From: Wyeomyia smithii
Lineage: Eukaryota; Arthropoda; Insecta; Diptera; Culicidae
Reading direction: 5' to 3'
Assembly: GCF_029784165.1 (NCBI RefSeq)
Contig: NC_073695.1
Coordinates: 215,563,493-215,627,492 of the forward strand
Length of the DNA: 64,000 nt
Part shown: piece after piece, positions 38,923 through 49,227 of the stretch
How the letters are laid out: every line of letters begins with the position of its first letter
Numbering within the stretch: the first letter of the stretch is position 1
Notes under the pieces: model-generated
The model's database searches: none
What the model was told of the DNA's origin: nothing
Seen by the model: the letters and a program-made list of their open reading frames with translations, nothing else
Made by a program: the position numbers and the translations under genes

Positions 38923-39192
38923 ATGAAATTCAAATATCCGTTCATGGAGAAAGTTAAGAATAATAACGTTTCAACTCCCACGATATTCAAGGATACCGAA
39001 ACCTGTCAAACGTCAGATTGCAAAATAACCAGTATTATCCTTCAAATATGCAAATTGAATCCAGCCTTTCAACACAAAATTAAATACACTGGCACCGATG
39101 ATACTCACAATTCAACCGGTCGTGCTGATTATAGATTGAAATTACGTTATTCAATGCTAAAACCTTCTGATGATGCATTTGCCGACCGGTAA
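38923..39192 (+). CDS. candidate small protein or first coding exon, unrecognised
   Basis: An 89-codon frame, hydrophilic, rich in Lys, Thr, Ser and Asp, with no signal peptide, membrane segment or known domain. ACCG|GTAAAT at 39186-39195 is a reasonable splice donor immediately before the stop, so this could be a 5' coding exon continuing elsewhere. A 66-codon frame overlaps from 39170 in another phase. No mobile-element signature is visible here, unlike the flanks. Evidence is limited to the open frame and donor; it may be chance. Confidence 0.2.
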   Translation: MKFKYPFMEKVKNNNVSTPTIFKDTETCQTSDCKITSIILQICKLNPAFQHKIKYTGTDDTHNSTGRADYRLKLRYSMLKPSDDAFADR

Positions 39193-39639
39193 ATCAGAAT
39201 TCGAAACAACGTCCTACCCAGGATCCATTAACAAAAGCGTAATAAATCAATCGGATAACATTCAATCAAGTGTTAATTACAGTACCGTAATCACACCGAT
39301 AGCAGTGTGGAATCTATCATTGGCGACGTACAAAATTGACAACATCCGAGATTTTCATTGCAAGTTCTGATATAATTTTGACAGTTTTTTTAATTTTATT
39401 TATCATGTGGGTGCATTTGCAATGAGATGAAAAAAAATATTACCTTATCGTTAAAAAAAATTAAAACAACCTTTCTAGTAATACAATATTGATAAAATTC
39501 CTTTCGTATTTTATCATTATCTCAAGCATATTATATATTTTCAGTGATTCTGTGATCGACAAATAAATTTTGTCGATTGGTGTTCAGTAATCAAGTCCAA
39601 TCTGTTCTGGTGTATATTCTGTGATATTGGGGTATTATT

Positions 39640-39950
39640 CTTCAAAACCGGGAAAGTAAAAAGATTGGCCTCAATTTAATAACTCCAACAGCAACCTGAT
39701 CCGTGATTAAGTGGTGCTTGGTGTGAATATGTTTGATCCGCTCCGACTCAGCGTTTTTGGCTACTCCAATACAACTTCGGTTGTCTTCACGTATCGGTAC
39801 GGGATCCACCGATACCTTGCAGTTCAAGTCTTCCAGAATTCCAGCCCACCAGACTGCTTTGGATATAGCTGCGCTTAGTGTAACATGTTCCACTTCACTT
39901 GAAGACATCGACACTAGCGGTTATTTGCAACTTTTCCAGGCAACCGTTGC
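39640..39950 (-). pseudogene. copia RNase H fragment (copia 2, 3' part)
   Basis: The minus-strand frame at 39914-39642 reads SMSSSEVEHVTLSAAISKAV, WWAGILEDLNCKV, REDNRSCIGVAKNAESERIK and HIHTKHHLITDQV, the RNase H end of copia pol (SSSEAEY ... DNQSAI ... KHI-HH). In-frame codons upstream to about 39950 continue WKSCK, a stop, and PLVS, so one stop breaks the domain. It ends before the expected ADILTKPL. It faces a gag fragment of the same orientation across the insertion at 39949-43175. Confidence 0.88.
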
Positions 39951-41048
39951 ACACTGTTTCCAAAGCTGCAAAAACGTGATCGAAATTATTTTGACCCAAA
40001 GACATTGATTTTAGAGCCGTAACGTCTTCAGCAAAGTTGTTCCATGACTTATTCTCCATGTTATAGAAGTTGCAATTCCATGATTAATCCACTCAACAGT
40101 GAGAAACGAGTTTTATTTTTCTCATTTTGGAATATAAAAATCCACTTTGTTCAGCAAAGTTGTAGCAAATTTTAAAAGAAACAACTTTGTGGAAGACAGC
40201 ATACTTCTATCTATTTATTTGAATGGACTTTTGTGGAGTTTTCTATAAATTGCTATTAATTTTTTTTGCTATTTAACTGTTTATAGTGATTTTCTACAAT
40301 TTTCGAATGTTCAACAAAACTTTTAGCTGCAACGAAACAAACAATATCTCCAAAAAAAGTTTATTTTTATCTCACATATATTTTTGGCTGTTGACGAGTG
40401 TTTCTAGAATAATGCGCTAATGATTTTGGAGTAATAGTGTCTTCAGTAAAGTTGTTCTATTAATTATTTTCTATTTTGTAGAAGTTAAAATTTTATGATT
40501 ATTCTACCTAAAAGTTAGAAATGAGTTTTATTTTTCTCATTTTTGCATATAAAAATCCACTTTGCTGAGTAAATTTTTAGCACAATTTGTAAGAAACAAC
40601 TTTGTCGAAGACACTATACTTGTATCTGGTCATTTAAATGAACTGTTGTAAAGTTTTTCCTAGATTGCCCCTTAAAATCATTTTTTCAATATTACTTTTT
40701 ATAGCGATTCAGGGTGGCCACCCAACCGGGAAAACCGGGAGAACCGGGAAAAAACCTGGAATCGTTTGGAACCGGGAAAAACCGGGAATTTCACTGAACA
40801 TTACGAGCCGGGGTGAGATTGTGCCATACAAATCCATTGTTTTTCAGCCATCTCATGGCGATCACAAGACCAAAATTTCTTGAATTAGTTTCCTCGAATA
40901 CTTAACCAAGAAAGACGACTAGTCTCCTGACCCGGAAAGATGGATGACGAGTCACGGGCAGGATGGCACAATCACACCCCGGCTGACGCTATATTCAACT
41001 TATTTCTTACAGTACATATATCAGTTTTTGTTTTAATTCATCTTCCTC

Positions 41049-41760
41049 TTGAAAGCAAACTTGACCATGGTAAGCTCCCTGGAATTAGCAGCCAAATGGC
41101 TCAAATTTTGCCTAGAGCAAATGGTTCACAAAGATAATCTCGCGGGAGTTGTAACTGATAGATGTCGCCTAGAATACTCACAACAATTGAGTATGCATTC
41201 AACAGAGACATTGCTGACTTCCTACCGCCGTAGCGAGAAGCGCCTTGATACTTTTTGTAGAGATCTGATAGCTGATTCAAGCAAAAACCTTAGGAAGGTT
41301 TACCGTGTTTATTAGGAAGATTTTGATTCTATCGCATGGCAATGCCACGTTGGAGCGAGGTTCCTCCGTGAACTAGCAGTGCGTAGTCATGAATCTAGAA
41401 GAAGAAAAACTTGTAGCGCAACGCTTGATGCACGAAGCAGTACAGAATGTCGGTGGAGGAGACGAAGTTGATATCAAGATGAAGAAGCCCGGAAGAAGAA
41501 TGTCACGGCCCGTGCTATTAACCCTCTAGTGCCCAAATGAGTTCTCAGGCGGACTTCGAAAAAATCACTATGAAGTTTTATAAACATTTTTTAAGTTCTT
41601 ATTGAAGCTTTTGAGAGGTTCAACTGAAGACCGTCTAAAGGCGAAACTGGGCACTAGAGGGTTAAAACGATAAAAGCCAAAAAGGCAAAACTACTTGCGG
41701 ACACCAAGAAAGAGGCAGCAGAAGTGATATGTTTCAAGTGTTGTGATAATCTGATTGGCC
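41049..41760 (+). pseudogene. degenerate coding region of the CAGGGTGGCCAC element
   Basis: Coding-like sequence inside the element: an 88-codon frame at 41049-41315 (AAKWLKFCLEQMVHKDNLAG, RRSEKRLDTFCRDLIADSSK), then in another phase from ATG 41390 EEEKLVAQRLMHEAVQNVGG and KMKKPGRRMSRPVL up to a piggyBac-type MITE at 41518-41665, then TIKAKKAKLLADTKKEAAEV after it. The pieces look like one eroded protein with a charged, probably coiled-coil C-terminus. I cannot name the family. Confidence 0.45.
41518..41665. mobile_element. piggyBac-type MITE, 148 bp including TTAA sites
   Basis: TTAACCCTCTAGTGCCCA at the left is exactly inverted at the right (TGGGCACTAGAGGGTTAA). TTAA at each end fits the piggyBac target duplication, and the element proper starts CCC and ends GGG, the piggyBac signature. 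It splits the degenerate coding region described above. Confidence 0.9.
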
Positions 41761-43249
41761 TGATTTAAATTAAGTTTGTTTTGCAAGAAATGTGTAACAT
41801 AAATCTTTAATAGAGTAATCGCTCCATTATTCATCTCAACAGCTAGGTGCACCTTTGTTCATCTTATTTCTCTCATTTGTCCAATTTACCGTTAAATTTA
41901 TACAAATTTTTGAAAGTAAATCTATTCGCTTTTCGATTTTGTCAAGTGGTTGAAAGTTTTACGTTGAAAATATTGTAAAATTTGACGATTAATTTATCAA
42001 AAAGGGGTGATGAGATGAATATAGGTACTGAGATGAATATAGGAACGATTAACCAATATTGATTTTTATATAGTTATGGTAAGAAAGGTTCCTACAAACT
42101 TAGTTTGGCCTAGAAGTCCACGGTAGTAAATATTATATGCGTTGTTTATAGGATACTTGTAGACAACATCTCTCGGAATAGATGACGTTCGTCACATTTT
42201 TCGAATTTTTGCGACCATATCTCTTGATTACAATAAGACTGAACACGTTTAAGAAGTAGCTTTGAGCATTTTGGGATGTAAATCAAAAGTTACGCTTTTT
42301 TAATCTTTAACTGTACAAAAAACTACAGAATTCGAAAGTACAATTATCCGGGAAACCGGGAAAAATATTTGAACGAACCGGGAAAAACCGGGAAAAAACC
42401 GGGAATTTAATTTCAGGTTTTGAGTGGCCACCCTGGTGATTTTCTATAAATTTTTTCAATGTTCTACAATGTTGTTAACTACAATAAAACACACAAGTTC
42501 ACCGAAGAAAGTTTATATTTATCTCTCAAGTTTATTTGGTTATTAAAGATTTTTATTAAAATAATGCACTTATTTATTTACAAATAACTGCACAGGAGAC
42601 AGCTAGAGACAAATGCCTATATCTGCACTAAATGACGTTTTACTTATAATTAAATATAGAAAAGGTTTAGTCTGCAGATATTTGTAGATTTTAAATATAT
42701 CTGTTGGTAATTTAGTGCATTGTTTTAATAAAAATCGTCAATAATCGATGAAATATGAGCGATAAAAATCAACTAAATTGTGTGTTTTGTGATAGTAAAC
42801 AACAATGTAGAGCATTGGAAAATTGTAGAAAATCACCACTTAATGTTATATTAAAAAAAAAAAGATTTTTAGTGGCCATCTGTAGAAACCTCCACAAAAG
42901 TCCATTTAAAAAGGCAGATAGAAGTATGGTACCTTTGAGAAAGTTGTTTATTATAAAATGTGCTACAACTTTGCCGAACAAAGTGAATTTTTATATGCAA
43001 AAATGAAAAAAGTAAAATACGCTTCTCACTGGTAAGTGGATTAATTACAAAATTGCAACTTCTATAAAATGGAGAATAATGGATCAACTTTTCTAGAGGC
43101 ACTATGGCTCTAAAATCTAGTTTTTTGGGTCAAAATAGTTTCGATCACGTTTTTGCAGCTTTGGAAACAGTGTGCGTTGGGCTGTAGACATTGAACAAAA
43201 AAACACCGATCACCGACTAGCGGTCTTTTGTGTCCGAGGGTTAATTCAC

Positions 43250-43900
43250 GTCAACAAATTCCAAGAGTGGTACCTATGGTGTGTGGTGGTCGTACCTTTG
43301 AGGTAGATGATCCTTTAAAATATCTGCCAGTGATTCTTCGTTGAAGTTTGCTGGAACCTTCCCATGTAACTCACCGGATAACACAGATCATGGCGAACAC
43401 ACAATCCATATTTCAGCAGTGTTGAATTCTTCCAGTACCCTGTAAAAACACTCCAATTTGCTCAGTTGCTCAGCAACCGGGTTTTCATCATCTCGTATTT
43501 TAGCTCATTTTCTGGAAGTTTTTCAAGAGCCGTCGTGAGAGTATTGTAAGCTTCTGGTAGAGTCAAATTCAATGTTGCACAGATCCGAAGTTGACGGACC
43601 TCAATTTTTAGAAGGTACGCAACGATGTCTTTTCCTTTAACTGGAAAAGAACGATTTGCTTCCAAATTACCGACTTCATGTCGAACGTATCTTCAACATC
43701 TCTCTGTTCGTACACCTCTATCAGATGCATTCCAGTTACTCGTCACAAACTTGGCCTTGTAGTCTATTTTCTTGATCCTTCACCGCTGCAAAACTTTCGA
43801 GACTTCGAGAAACAAGTGTACGTGTAACTTCCAGGTGTTGTATCGTTTTCCTGAGCTGTGGAACTTCCGTAAATTTGCTTAAGGCTTATATCCTATGGGT
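43250..43900 (-). pseudogene. copia gag fragment (copia 2, 5' part)
   Basis: Minus strand: broken frames near 43870-43790 read YNTWKLHVHLFLEVSKVL, the gag start. The 67-codon frame 43665-43462 has VAYLLKIEVRQLRICATL, LTLPEAYNTLTTALEKLPEN and YEMMKTRLLSN, the UBN2 gag signature (LP-x-Y-x-TLTTALE). Stops follow. The pol middle part between this and the RNase H fragment is absent. Confidence 0.82.
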
Positions 43901-43919
43901 TGATTTGGATTTGTTTCTT

Positions 43920-46330
43920 TCTTTATCAGATTACTTTACTTTTAATTTTACGGCGACAGACCGATTATTGATCCATTGCCGAATCCAGAATATGTCGCCA
44001 TGTCACTCGGTCGTGGGCTGCTAACCTACAATCTCCCCTAACTCCAATTTCGCGGGCATCCTCGTCGACAGCAAACATCCAACGAGTGCGAGGCCTACCT
44101 CGAAGTCGACGGCCTCTATCGGGATTTCTGCTAAATATAGTCTTCGCTGGTCGTTTTTCCGGCATTCTAGCTACATGCCCAGCACACAGCAACCTGCCGT
44201 GTTTTATCCGCTTGACTTATATCCGCCGATTTGTACATCTGGTACACTTCATGGTTCATGCGTCTGTGCCAAACAACTTTTTCTAGTTTTCCGCCAAGGA
44301 TTGAAGGCAAATTCCTACGCTTGAAAAGCTGAAAAACACCAAGAGCTTGCCGATCGGCCTCTTTCAACGTCCATGCTTCATGGCCGTAGAGGACCACGGG
44401 AAGAATTAGTGTGCAAGTTTAGTACGGGTTTGCAGATTACGGGACCTCAGTTGGTTACGTAATCCGTAGAAGGCCCTGTTTGTAGCTGCTATCCGCCCCC
44501 TTTTTATCTCACGGCTAACCTCGTTGTCACATGTCACTAATGTACCCATGTAAATAAATTCGTCGACTACTTCAAAAGTTTCCCCATCTAACACCACCTC
44601 AGCACCCACATCCATCGGACTACCATGCTCTCCACCAGCCACCATGTTTCTCGTATTGGCAGAGTTATTGATGAGCCCTATTCTCGCAGCTTCCCTTCTG
44701 AGAGGTCCAAAGGCCTCTTCCACTGCTCTACGGTTGAAACCAATGATGTCGATATCGTTCGCAATACCTAGAAGCATGTGAGACTTCGTAATGATGGTGC
44801 CTCTTCTTTGCACGCCAGCCCTTGTATAGCACCCTCCAATGCGATGTTGAACATTAAGTTTGACAGCTCGTCTCCCTGCTTTAAGCCATCTAACGTCACG
44901 AAGCCTTCAAGGGTGGCACGTATCAGCCTAGTTTTGTTGGGAAACCATGTTCAGGCATTATTCGACATAACTCATTTCTCTTAACTGTATCGTATGCTAC
45001 CCTGAAATCAATGAACAGATGGTGAGTCTGCAAGTTGAATTCTCGAAATTTATCGAGGATCTATCGCTGGGTGAACATTTGGTCCGTAGTGAAGCGTCCC
45101 CCTCGAAAACCACATTGTTAATCGCCAACAAAGGTCTCCGACAATGTCCACAGTGAATGGAGCAGAATACGGGAGAGAATTTTGTGAACGGTGTTGAGGA
45201 AGGTTATGCCCCGGTTATAACTACAGTTCAGGCGGTGGCTTTTCTAGTAGTTCGGACATGTGAGACCCTCCAACCAGTCCGAGGGCAATTTTTCATTGGA
45301 CCACACTCTCAGCATGATCCGCTGTGAAGCACGATACAGCTGTTCGCTTGTTTCTTCCGGCGATGGAGTCTTATTTCAGTAGCTATTTTTCTACGCTCTG
45401 ACGAGTCACAGCCGTGGCTAACATGTGGAATCTGGCGCGGTTCCTTTTATCCGTCGCTCACTGGTACTCAGCGTCAAACTACTCATTGGACGTGGCTGTC
45501 GCAGATGTACCCAACACTTCCTCCGCTGTGGTTGCCATTCAGGCAACCTCCAACTTGATCCTCGATCCGCTCATCAACCTTTCGCAGGTACTCTGTAGCC
45601 ACTGCTTTAGGTGATAGCCGCTGGATATTCAACTGTGTCCTTCTTGTCATCCTGGATTTACACACGTTGCACAACCGGGCGCGAATCTTGGATACCACGA
45701 GATAATGATCCGAGTCAACGTTTGGTTCTCTAAACGACCTCACGTCTGTAACGTCTGAAAAGTGCCGACCATCAATGGTCGATCGAGCGCAGACCTCTCC
45801 GTTTGGGTGCCTCCAGGTGTTCTTACGTATATTCAGGCGTGCAAAATAAGTGCTACAGATAGTCATACTTCAGGCTGCAGCGAAATTGACAAGCCTATTC
45901 GGCCCCATCTAATGACACGCTTCATTTGTTTTTCAATTAGCACGAAACCGACTCCCGTTTTTTTTTTCACGCCGTCACTGTAGTGGATGTGGTACTTAAA
46001 TGAAGTACCCGCAATAGGATCTACTGCCCGGAATTCGCGTTCTCCCGTTTTCGGCCACCTCTCTCCTATATAACAACAACCTCCACATTCACCTTCTGCA
46101 GCTCTCTAGCCAGGGGACCTGCACATGCCGGTTCGAGTAGAGTCCTCACATTCTAAGCACAAGATACGAGTCAAACGCTGTTGTACGGCGCCCATAACAT
46201 GGGGGTACAGCCGCGCCCTTCCGAGTCACAATACGACCATAGTATCCACCGGGGGTTGGTTACCCGATCCTCGTTAAGGTTGCTCGTATCCCAGTCGGCA
46301 CCTCGTGGAAGCTGGGATAGGAGTTGGTGG
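43920..46330 (-). mobile_element. LINE copy 4 (APE-type), decayed
   Basis: A minus-strand LINE from a 5' region like that of LINE copy 3 (46330-46170), through endonuclease (45866-45483) and reverse transcriptase (about 45130-44406), to a C-terminal tail (44397-43965). TACGGCGACAGACC and T-rich sequence at 43922-43960 look like its 3' end. It inserted next to, or in, the copia 2 gag. Confidence 0.88.
43965..45866 (-). pseudogene. LINE copy 4 endonuclease and reverse transcriptase, broken
   Basis: Endonuclease pieces: NIRKNTWRHPNGEVC, DGRHFSDVTDVRSF and NVDSDHYLVVSKIRAR (SDH motif intact, IDHVLIDG damaged to STIDG). Reverse transcriptase: motif C reads LLGIANDIDIIG where FADD is expected, so the first catalytic Asp is Asn. 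FEVVDEFIYMGTLVTCDN follows. Tail: LYGHEAWTLKEAD, CAGHVARMPEKRPAKTIF and GRRLRGRPRTRW. Frames change repeatedly. Confidence 0.87.
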
Positions 46331-47192
46331 ACAGAGGTGAATGACCACAATGGGGTCTCAAGTGACGCATGCCCAGCCAAATTTACTCTCAACCAAATTT
46401 ACTCTCAAATAAATACAAAAGTTTATTTCCCCTGCATCACTTTTATCACATCGAAAAAAAAATGAAAAAACCACTTTTGACTGACAGAAAAATCTTCGTT
46501 TCAGACCACTGAAAAAAAAAACGAATAAAGAATATGGGTTATTCCAGGTCTCCAGTGTGCGAGGATCTGAGCATCGGTTCCACCAAAGTTTGTGAGTCAA
46601 TTTTATTTAGGCCTGAAACTTATAAATCCGAAATTTTTGCACCAATTGATGGACCCCTCGGCCAATGGGAGTACTCCACCTTTTGCGAATTTAGAAAAAC
46701 AACTTTTTTAATTTGCAGATATCTCGGAACCCTGATGAGCTACAAGTGACGTTAACATTTCATTTCGAAGAGTTTTAGATGCAAAATCGAACTGCGTCAT
46801 CAACTTTTTCTGCAGTGTTGCCAACATCGCGTTTTTGTTGTCGATTCAAATCTTCATTTTCGGAATTCCCAAAATGACCGCCTACCCTCCTTAATCTTGA
46901 TTTTGGCAACAAAGCACAAAAAAATGAGGCAGTTACATAAATACCTCAAAAGGCTTTACACGGTGCTCCCACAGACCGTTTTTATGAAAAAAATGCACCA
47001 AAGAATCTGAGTACACCATTCGATTCGTTATGACTTCCAGAATCTTTGGTCATAATTTCAAAATCATCGTACGGTACATTTTTGAGTGCCCTTTCGAAGG
47101 TCGTAAGGTACAAAAAAGTGATATAAAAACGACGAAATACTCAATGTAAAGCACGTTTTTCAGCCAGAATTTTATGAAACAACTTCCAAAAT
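46331..47192. other. no gene recognised
   Basis: AT-rich, with a tandem pair CAAATTTACTCTCAA at 46378-46408. The 80-codon minus frame 46600-46358 and the 71-codon plus frame 46534-46749 have no recognised domain. Confidence 0.45.
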
Positions 47193-47235
47193 AGTTTCTA
47201 CACACTTATGCTCGAGCGTCTTGATAGAAAAATTT

Positions 47236-47326
47236 TTTCACTACACTTTTCACTTTTTATTCACTTTCACTATTTAATTCTATCACTTTTCACTTTTCAC
47301 TTGCAAATACGTATTTCGGCACTGAC
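47236..47326 (-). repeat. PLE copy 2 left inverted terminal repeat
   Basis: Contains CACTTTTCAC repeats and CGTATTTCGGCACTGAC; the inverse of 48165-48255 with about one difference (TATCAC versus TGTCAC). Confidence 0.93.
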
Positions 47327-47349
47327 ATAGTGCCTTCGTCAGTGCTTAT
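47301..47349 (-). ncRNA. hammerhead-ribozyme-like motif in PLE copy 2
   Basis: Read on the minus strand: AAGCA, CTGACGA, an extra A, stem GGCAC / loop TATGTCA / stem GTGCC, GAAA, then TACGTAT, T, TGC. The core CUGANGA and GAAA are intact, stem II is 5 perfect pairs, stem III is a minimal AUAC/GUAU hairpin and stem I could pair GCA with TGC. The layout is that of a minimal type I hammerhead as reported in Penelope-like elements. The extra A and the short stem I leave activity open. Confidence 0.5.
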
Positions 47350-47419
47350 TTGGACTGTGGAGAAAATAGCGAAACCCCAAGAATTTTATACCTAATCAGG
47401 TAAACGACTGGGGCAAATT

Positions 47420-47929
47420 TTAACTCAGAAAACGTAAACAACTTGAGTTAGGTAGAGAAATGTGCGGCCTGGTGATCCATGCCTGATCTCTGTTAAGGAG
47501 CTGGGTTTTTTGTTTGAAAATTTCTAAACTTTCTGCGACATCTAATTTCCAAGGGGATGTTACTGATCGAACTAAACTAAGGTTGTCGGTAGTCATAGCG
47601 TGATCTTCATGAAATATATGTTCGGCTATTTTGGATCTGAAATGGTGAGTTATTCCTTTTTCTGAGTCTTTCTTAGCCTTTACAAGTTCTGAAGTATGTT
47701 CCTTAAACCGGATGTCTAAATTTCTTTTTGTTTGGCCAATGTAAACTTTATCACAATGTGGACATGCAACTTTATAAACACCTGCCCTATGTAATTTGTC
47801 AATAGTGTCTTTAGTAGACCCCAACTTTGTTTTCATTTGATTATTTCTACTACTGTAGATAATATCGATACCAAATTTTCTAAATTTTGAACGAAGTTGA
47901 CGAGTGAAACTGACGTCATATTCAACCAC
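47420..47929 (-). CDS. GIY-YIG endonuclease module of Penelope-like element, 5'-truncated protein
   Basis: A 169-codon open frame. Residues 1-45 match the linker after a Penelope reverse transcriptase (FRKFGIDIIYSSRNN, LGSTKD). Residues 50-78 are the nuclease core: GVYKVACPHCDKVYIGQTKR with GVY at 50-52 and YIG at 63-65, then Arg74 and His78. A Glu in VAESLEI and an Asn in LLNRDQ fit the remaining active-site positions. The paired Cys residues (CPHC) between GVY and YIG are typical of the Penelope subfamily. The module is intact but lacks its reverse transcriptase. No promoter was identified. Confidence 0.85.
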   Translation of the reverse strand: MVEYDVSFTRQLRSKFRKFGIDIIYSSRNNQMKTKLGSTKDTIDKLHRAGVYKVACPHCDKVYIGQTKRNLDIRFKEHTSELVKAKKDSEKGITHHFRSKIAEHIFHEDHAMTTDNLSLVRSVTSPWKLDVAESLEIFKQKTQLLNRDQAWITRPHISLPNSSCLRFLS

Positions 47930-48164
47930 TACTCCTTCCGATCTTCTGTTAGCGGAGTGAGTGAGTTTCCATTTGGGTTCCCAGAATTCCTAACCAAAGT
48001 AAAAGTTGCAGAACAGTGTGAGGGGGAAAGAAAACGAAAATTGGGTGCAAAAAAGATTAACCAGTTGTTTTTACGAAATAAGAGTAGTAAAATGACAACT
48101 AAGATAAAATGTATAGAAAATTTTGTGGTCAATCGATCTTCGTGTGAATTCTCACAACAGCAAA

Positions 48165-48255
48165 GTCAGTGCCGAAATACGTATTTGCAAGTGAAAAGTG
48201 AAAAGTGACAGAATTAAATAGTGAAAGTGAATAAAAAGTGAAAAGTGTAGTGAAA
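48165..48255 (+). repeat. PLE copy 2 right inverted terminal repeat
   Basis: GTCAGTGCCGAAATACG to AGTGTAGTGAAA; complement of the left arm. It lacks the GACGAAGGCAC half of the hammerhead-like motif present beside the left arm. Confidence 0.93.
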
Positions 48256-48268
48256 GGAGTTTCTACAC

Positions 48269-49227
48269 GTTCCAAGTATTATATTTAACGACATTTACAA
48301 TTGGTGGAAAGATTTATTTGAAAATCCCTCAGTGCACAGTGGTCAAATTCGAAAAATCGTGATCGTTCTAGATTTGACTATGAAAAATTGATTTTATGTA
48401 CTCAATGTCTTCAGCAAAATTGTTTCGTAGATCAAGACCTTACTTTTGGCGTTTTGGTGCTCGCCGGGTTCATCGCTTCGACGTTGGCATGCTGGAAAAC
48501 AGTCGAAAAGAATAATGCAGAAAAGGACTCAAATTGATAAAAAAATTTGCACTAAACGTACCCAAAAAATACGTAATAATTAACTAGGAACGTATTCCAA
48601 ATTAGTTCAAAATGGCTAATAATCAAGAGTTTAGTTTGAATTAATAGAAAATCCCTGCCGAAAACCAGAAAATGGTCAATAGTTAATGTTTGATAATAGC
48701 TTCAAATGTCAAAAGTTAAAAGCAAAATAACTCCTAACTTAAAAATAACTTGGAATGATAGCAAAACTAAAAAATAATGAGAATAATTTCAAATTCAGCT
48801 CAAAACCAGCTTTACCAGAAAAGCCAGAAATGGAAAAGTGCAAAGAAAAACTTTACTTCAAATTTTGCTGTAAATAATCTCGAAGACGGAAGATACTTGA
48901 AACAAAAATAATTTCAAATGTTGCCACTTTTTTTTTAAACCTAATGTTAATCTTATAATAGCTATTGCCGACGCGTCTGGAGCCCAGAGGAAACCGAAAG
49001 AAATATAATCGGTAATTATGCTGAGTAAAAACACTTCTGAACGCCAGAAAAACAGTATAAATACCAAAATCCGCTCTAAGATTTCTTCCATGGTATTGTA
49101 AACCGCTTAGATAAACTAAATAAAAGCCCAAAAACATCAAGGATTCAAAAGTAAACTCAATACGGCTGGAAGCTCATATTGAAGCTGCCCTAACTAATAA
49201 TACTATAATTCTTTAGTGTTTTTTCTA
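48269..49227. other. no gene; one MITE end fragment
   Basis: At 48331 CAGTGCACAGTGGTC closely resembles the terminus of the large fold-back element at 52939-54203, and GTCTTCAGCAAAATTGTTTCG follows at 48408. The remainder is AT-rich without recognised features. Confidence 0.5.

Larger units (their letters stand above)
40711..42435. mobile_element. DNA element with CAGGGTGGCCAC ends, 1,725 bp
   Basis: The left end CAGGGTGGCCACCCAACCGG and the complement of the right end CAGGGTGGCCACTCAAAACC are terminal inverted repeats. Multiple ACCGGGAAAA repeats lie just inside both ends. Flanks GCGATT and GTGATT match 5 of 6, a weak target duplication. Superfamily is uncertain; a CAGGGTGGCCA end resembles hAT-type termini. 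It inserted in the loop-proximal part of the fold-back element, interrupting a TATAGTGATTTTCTA segment found intact at 40286-40300. Confidence 0.82.
39949..43175. mobile_element. large fold-back element, 3.2 kb, splitting copia 2
   Basis: The left arm from GCACACTGTTTCCAAAGCTG (39949) and the right arm ending at 43175 with its complement are inverted copies for about 450 bp (to about 40400 and from about 42720), roughly 80-85% similar by eye. A diverged second module of the arm (40430-40680) follows. Copia sequence lies on both outer sides in the same orientation. The interior holds the element at 40711-42435. A 9-bp direct repeat ACTAGCGGT (39913-39921, 43216-43224) is near but not at the boundaries and may be coincidence. 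Confidence 0.8.
47204..48257 (-). mobile_element. Penelope-like element remnant 2, 1,054 bp, 11-bp target duplication
   Basis: Flanked by AGTTTCTACAC at 47193-47203 and 48258-48268, a clean 11-bp target duplication. Inside, after a short unique tail (47204-47235), a 91-bp inverted repeat pair (47236-47326 and 48165-48255) brackets a GIY-YIG frame on the minus strand. The reverse transcriptase is absent. Terminal repeats plus a short extension at one end and 5' truncation fit Penelope-like elements. Confidence 0.88.

Noticed and set aside
39913..43224. ACTAGCGGT direct repeat as target duplication of the 3.2-kb fold-back element
   Set aside because: It lies 27 and 40 bases outside the matching arms, and copia coding sequence continues past it on the left, so it is probably coincidental.
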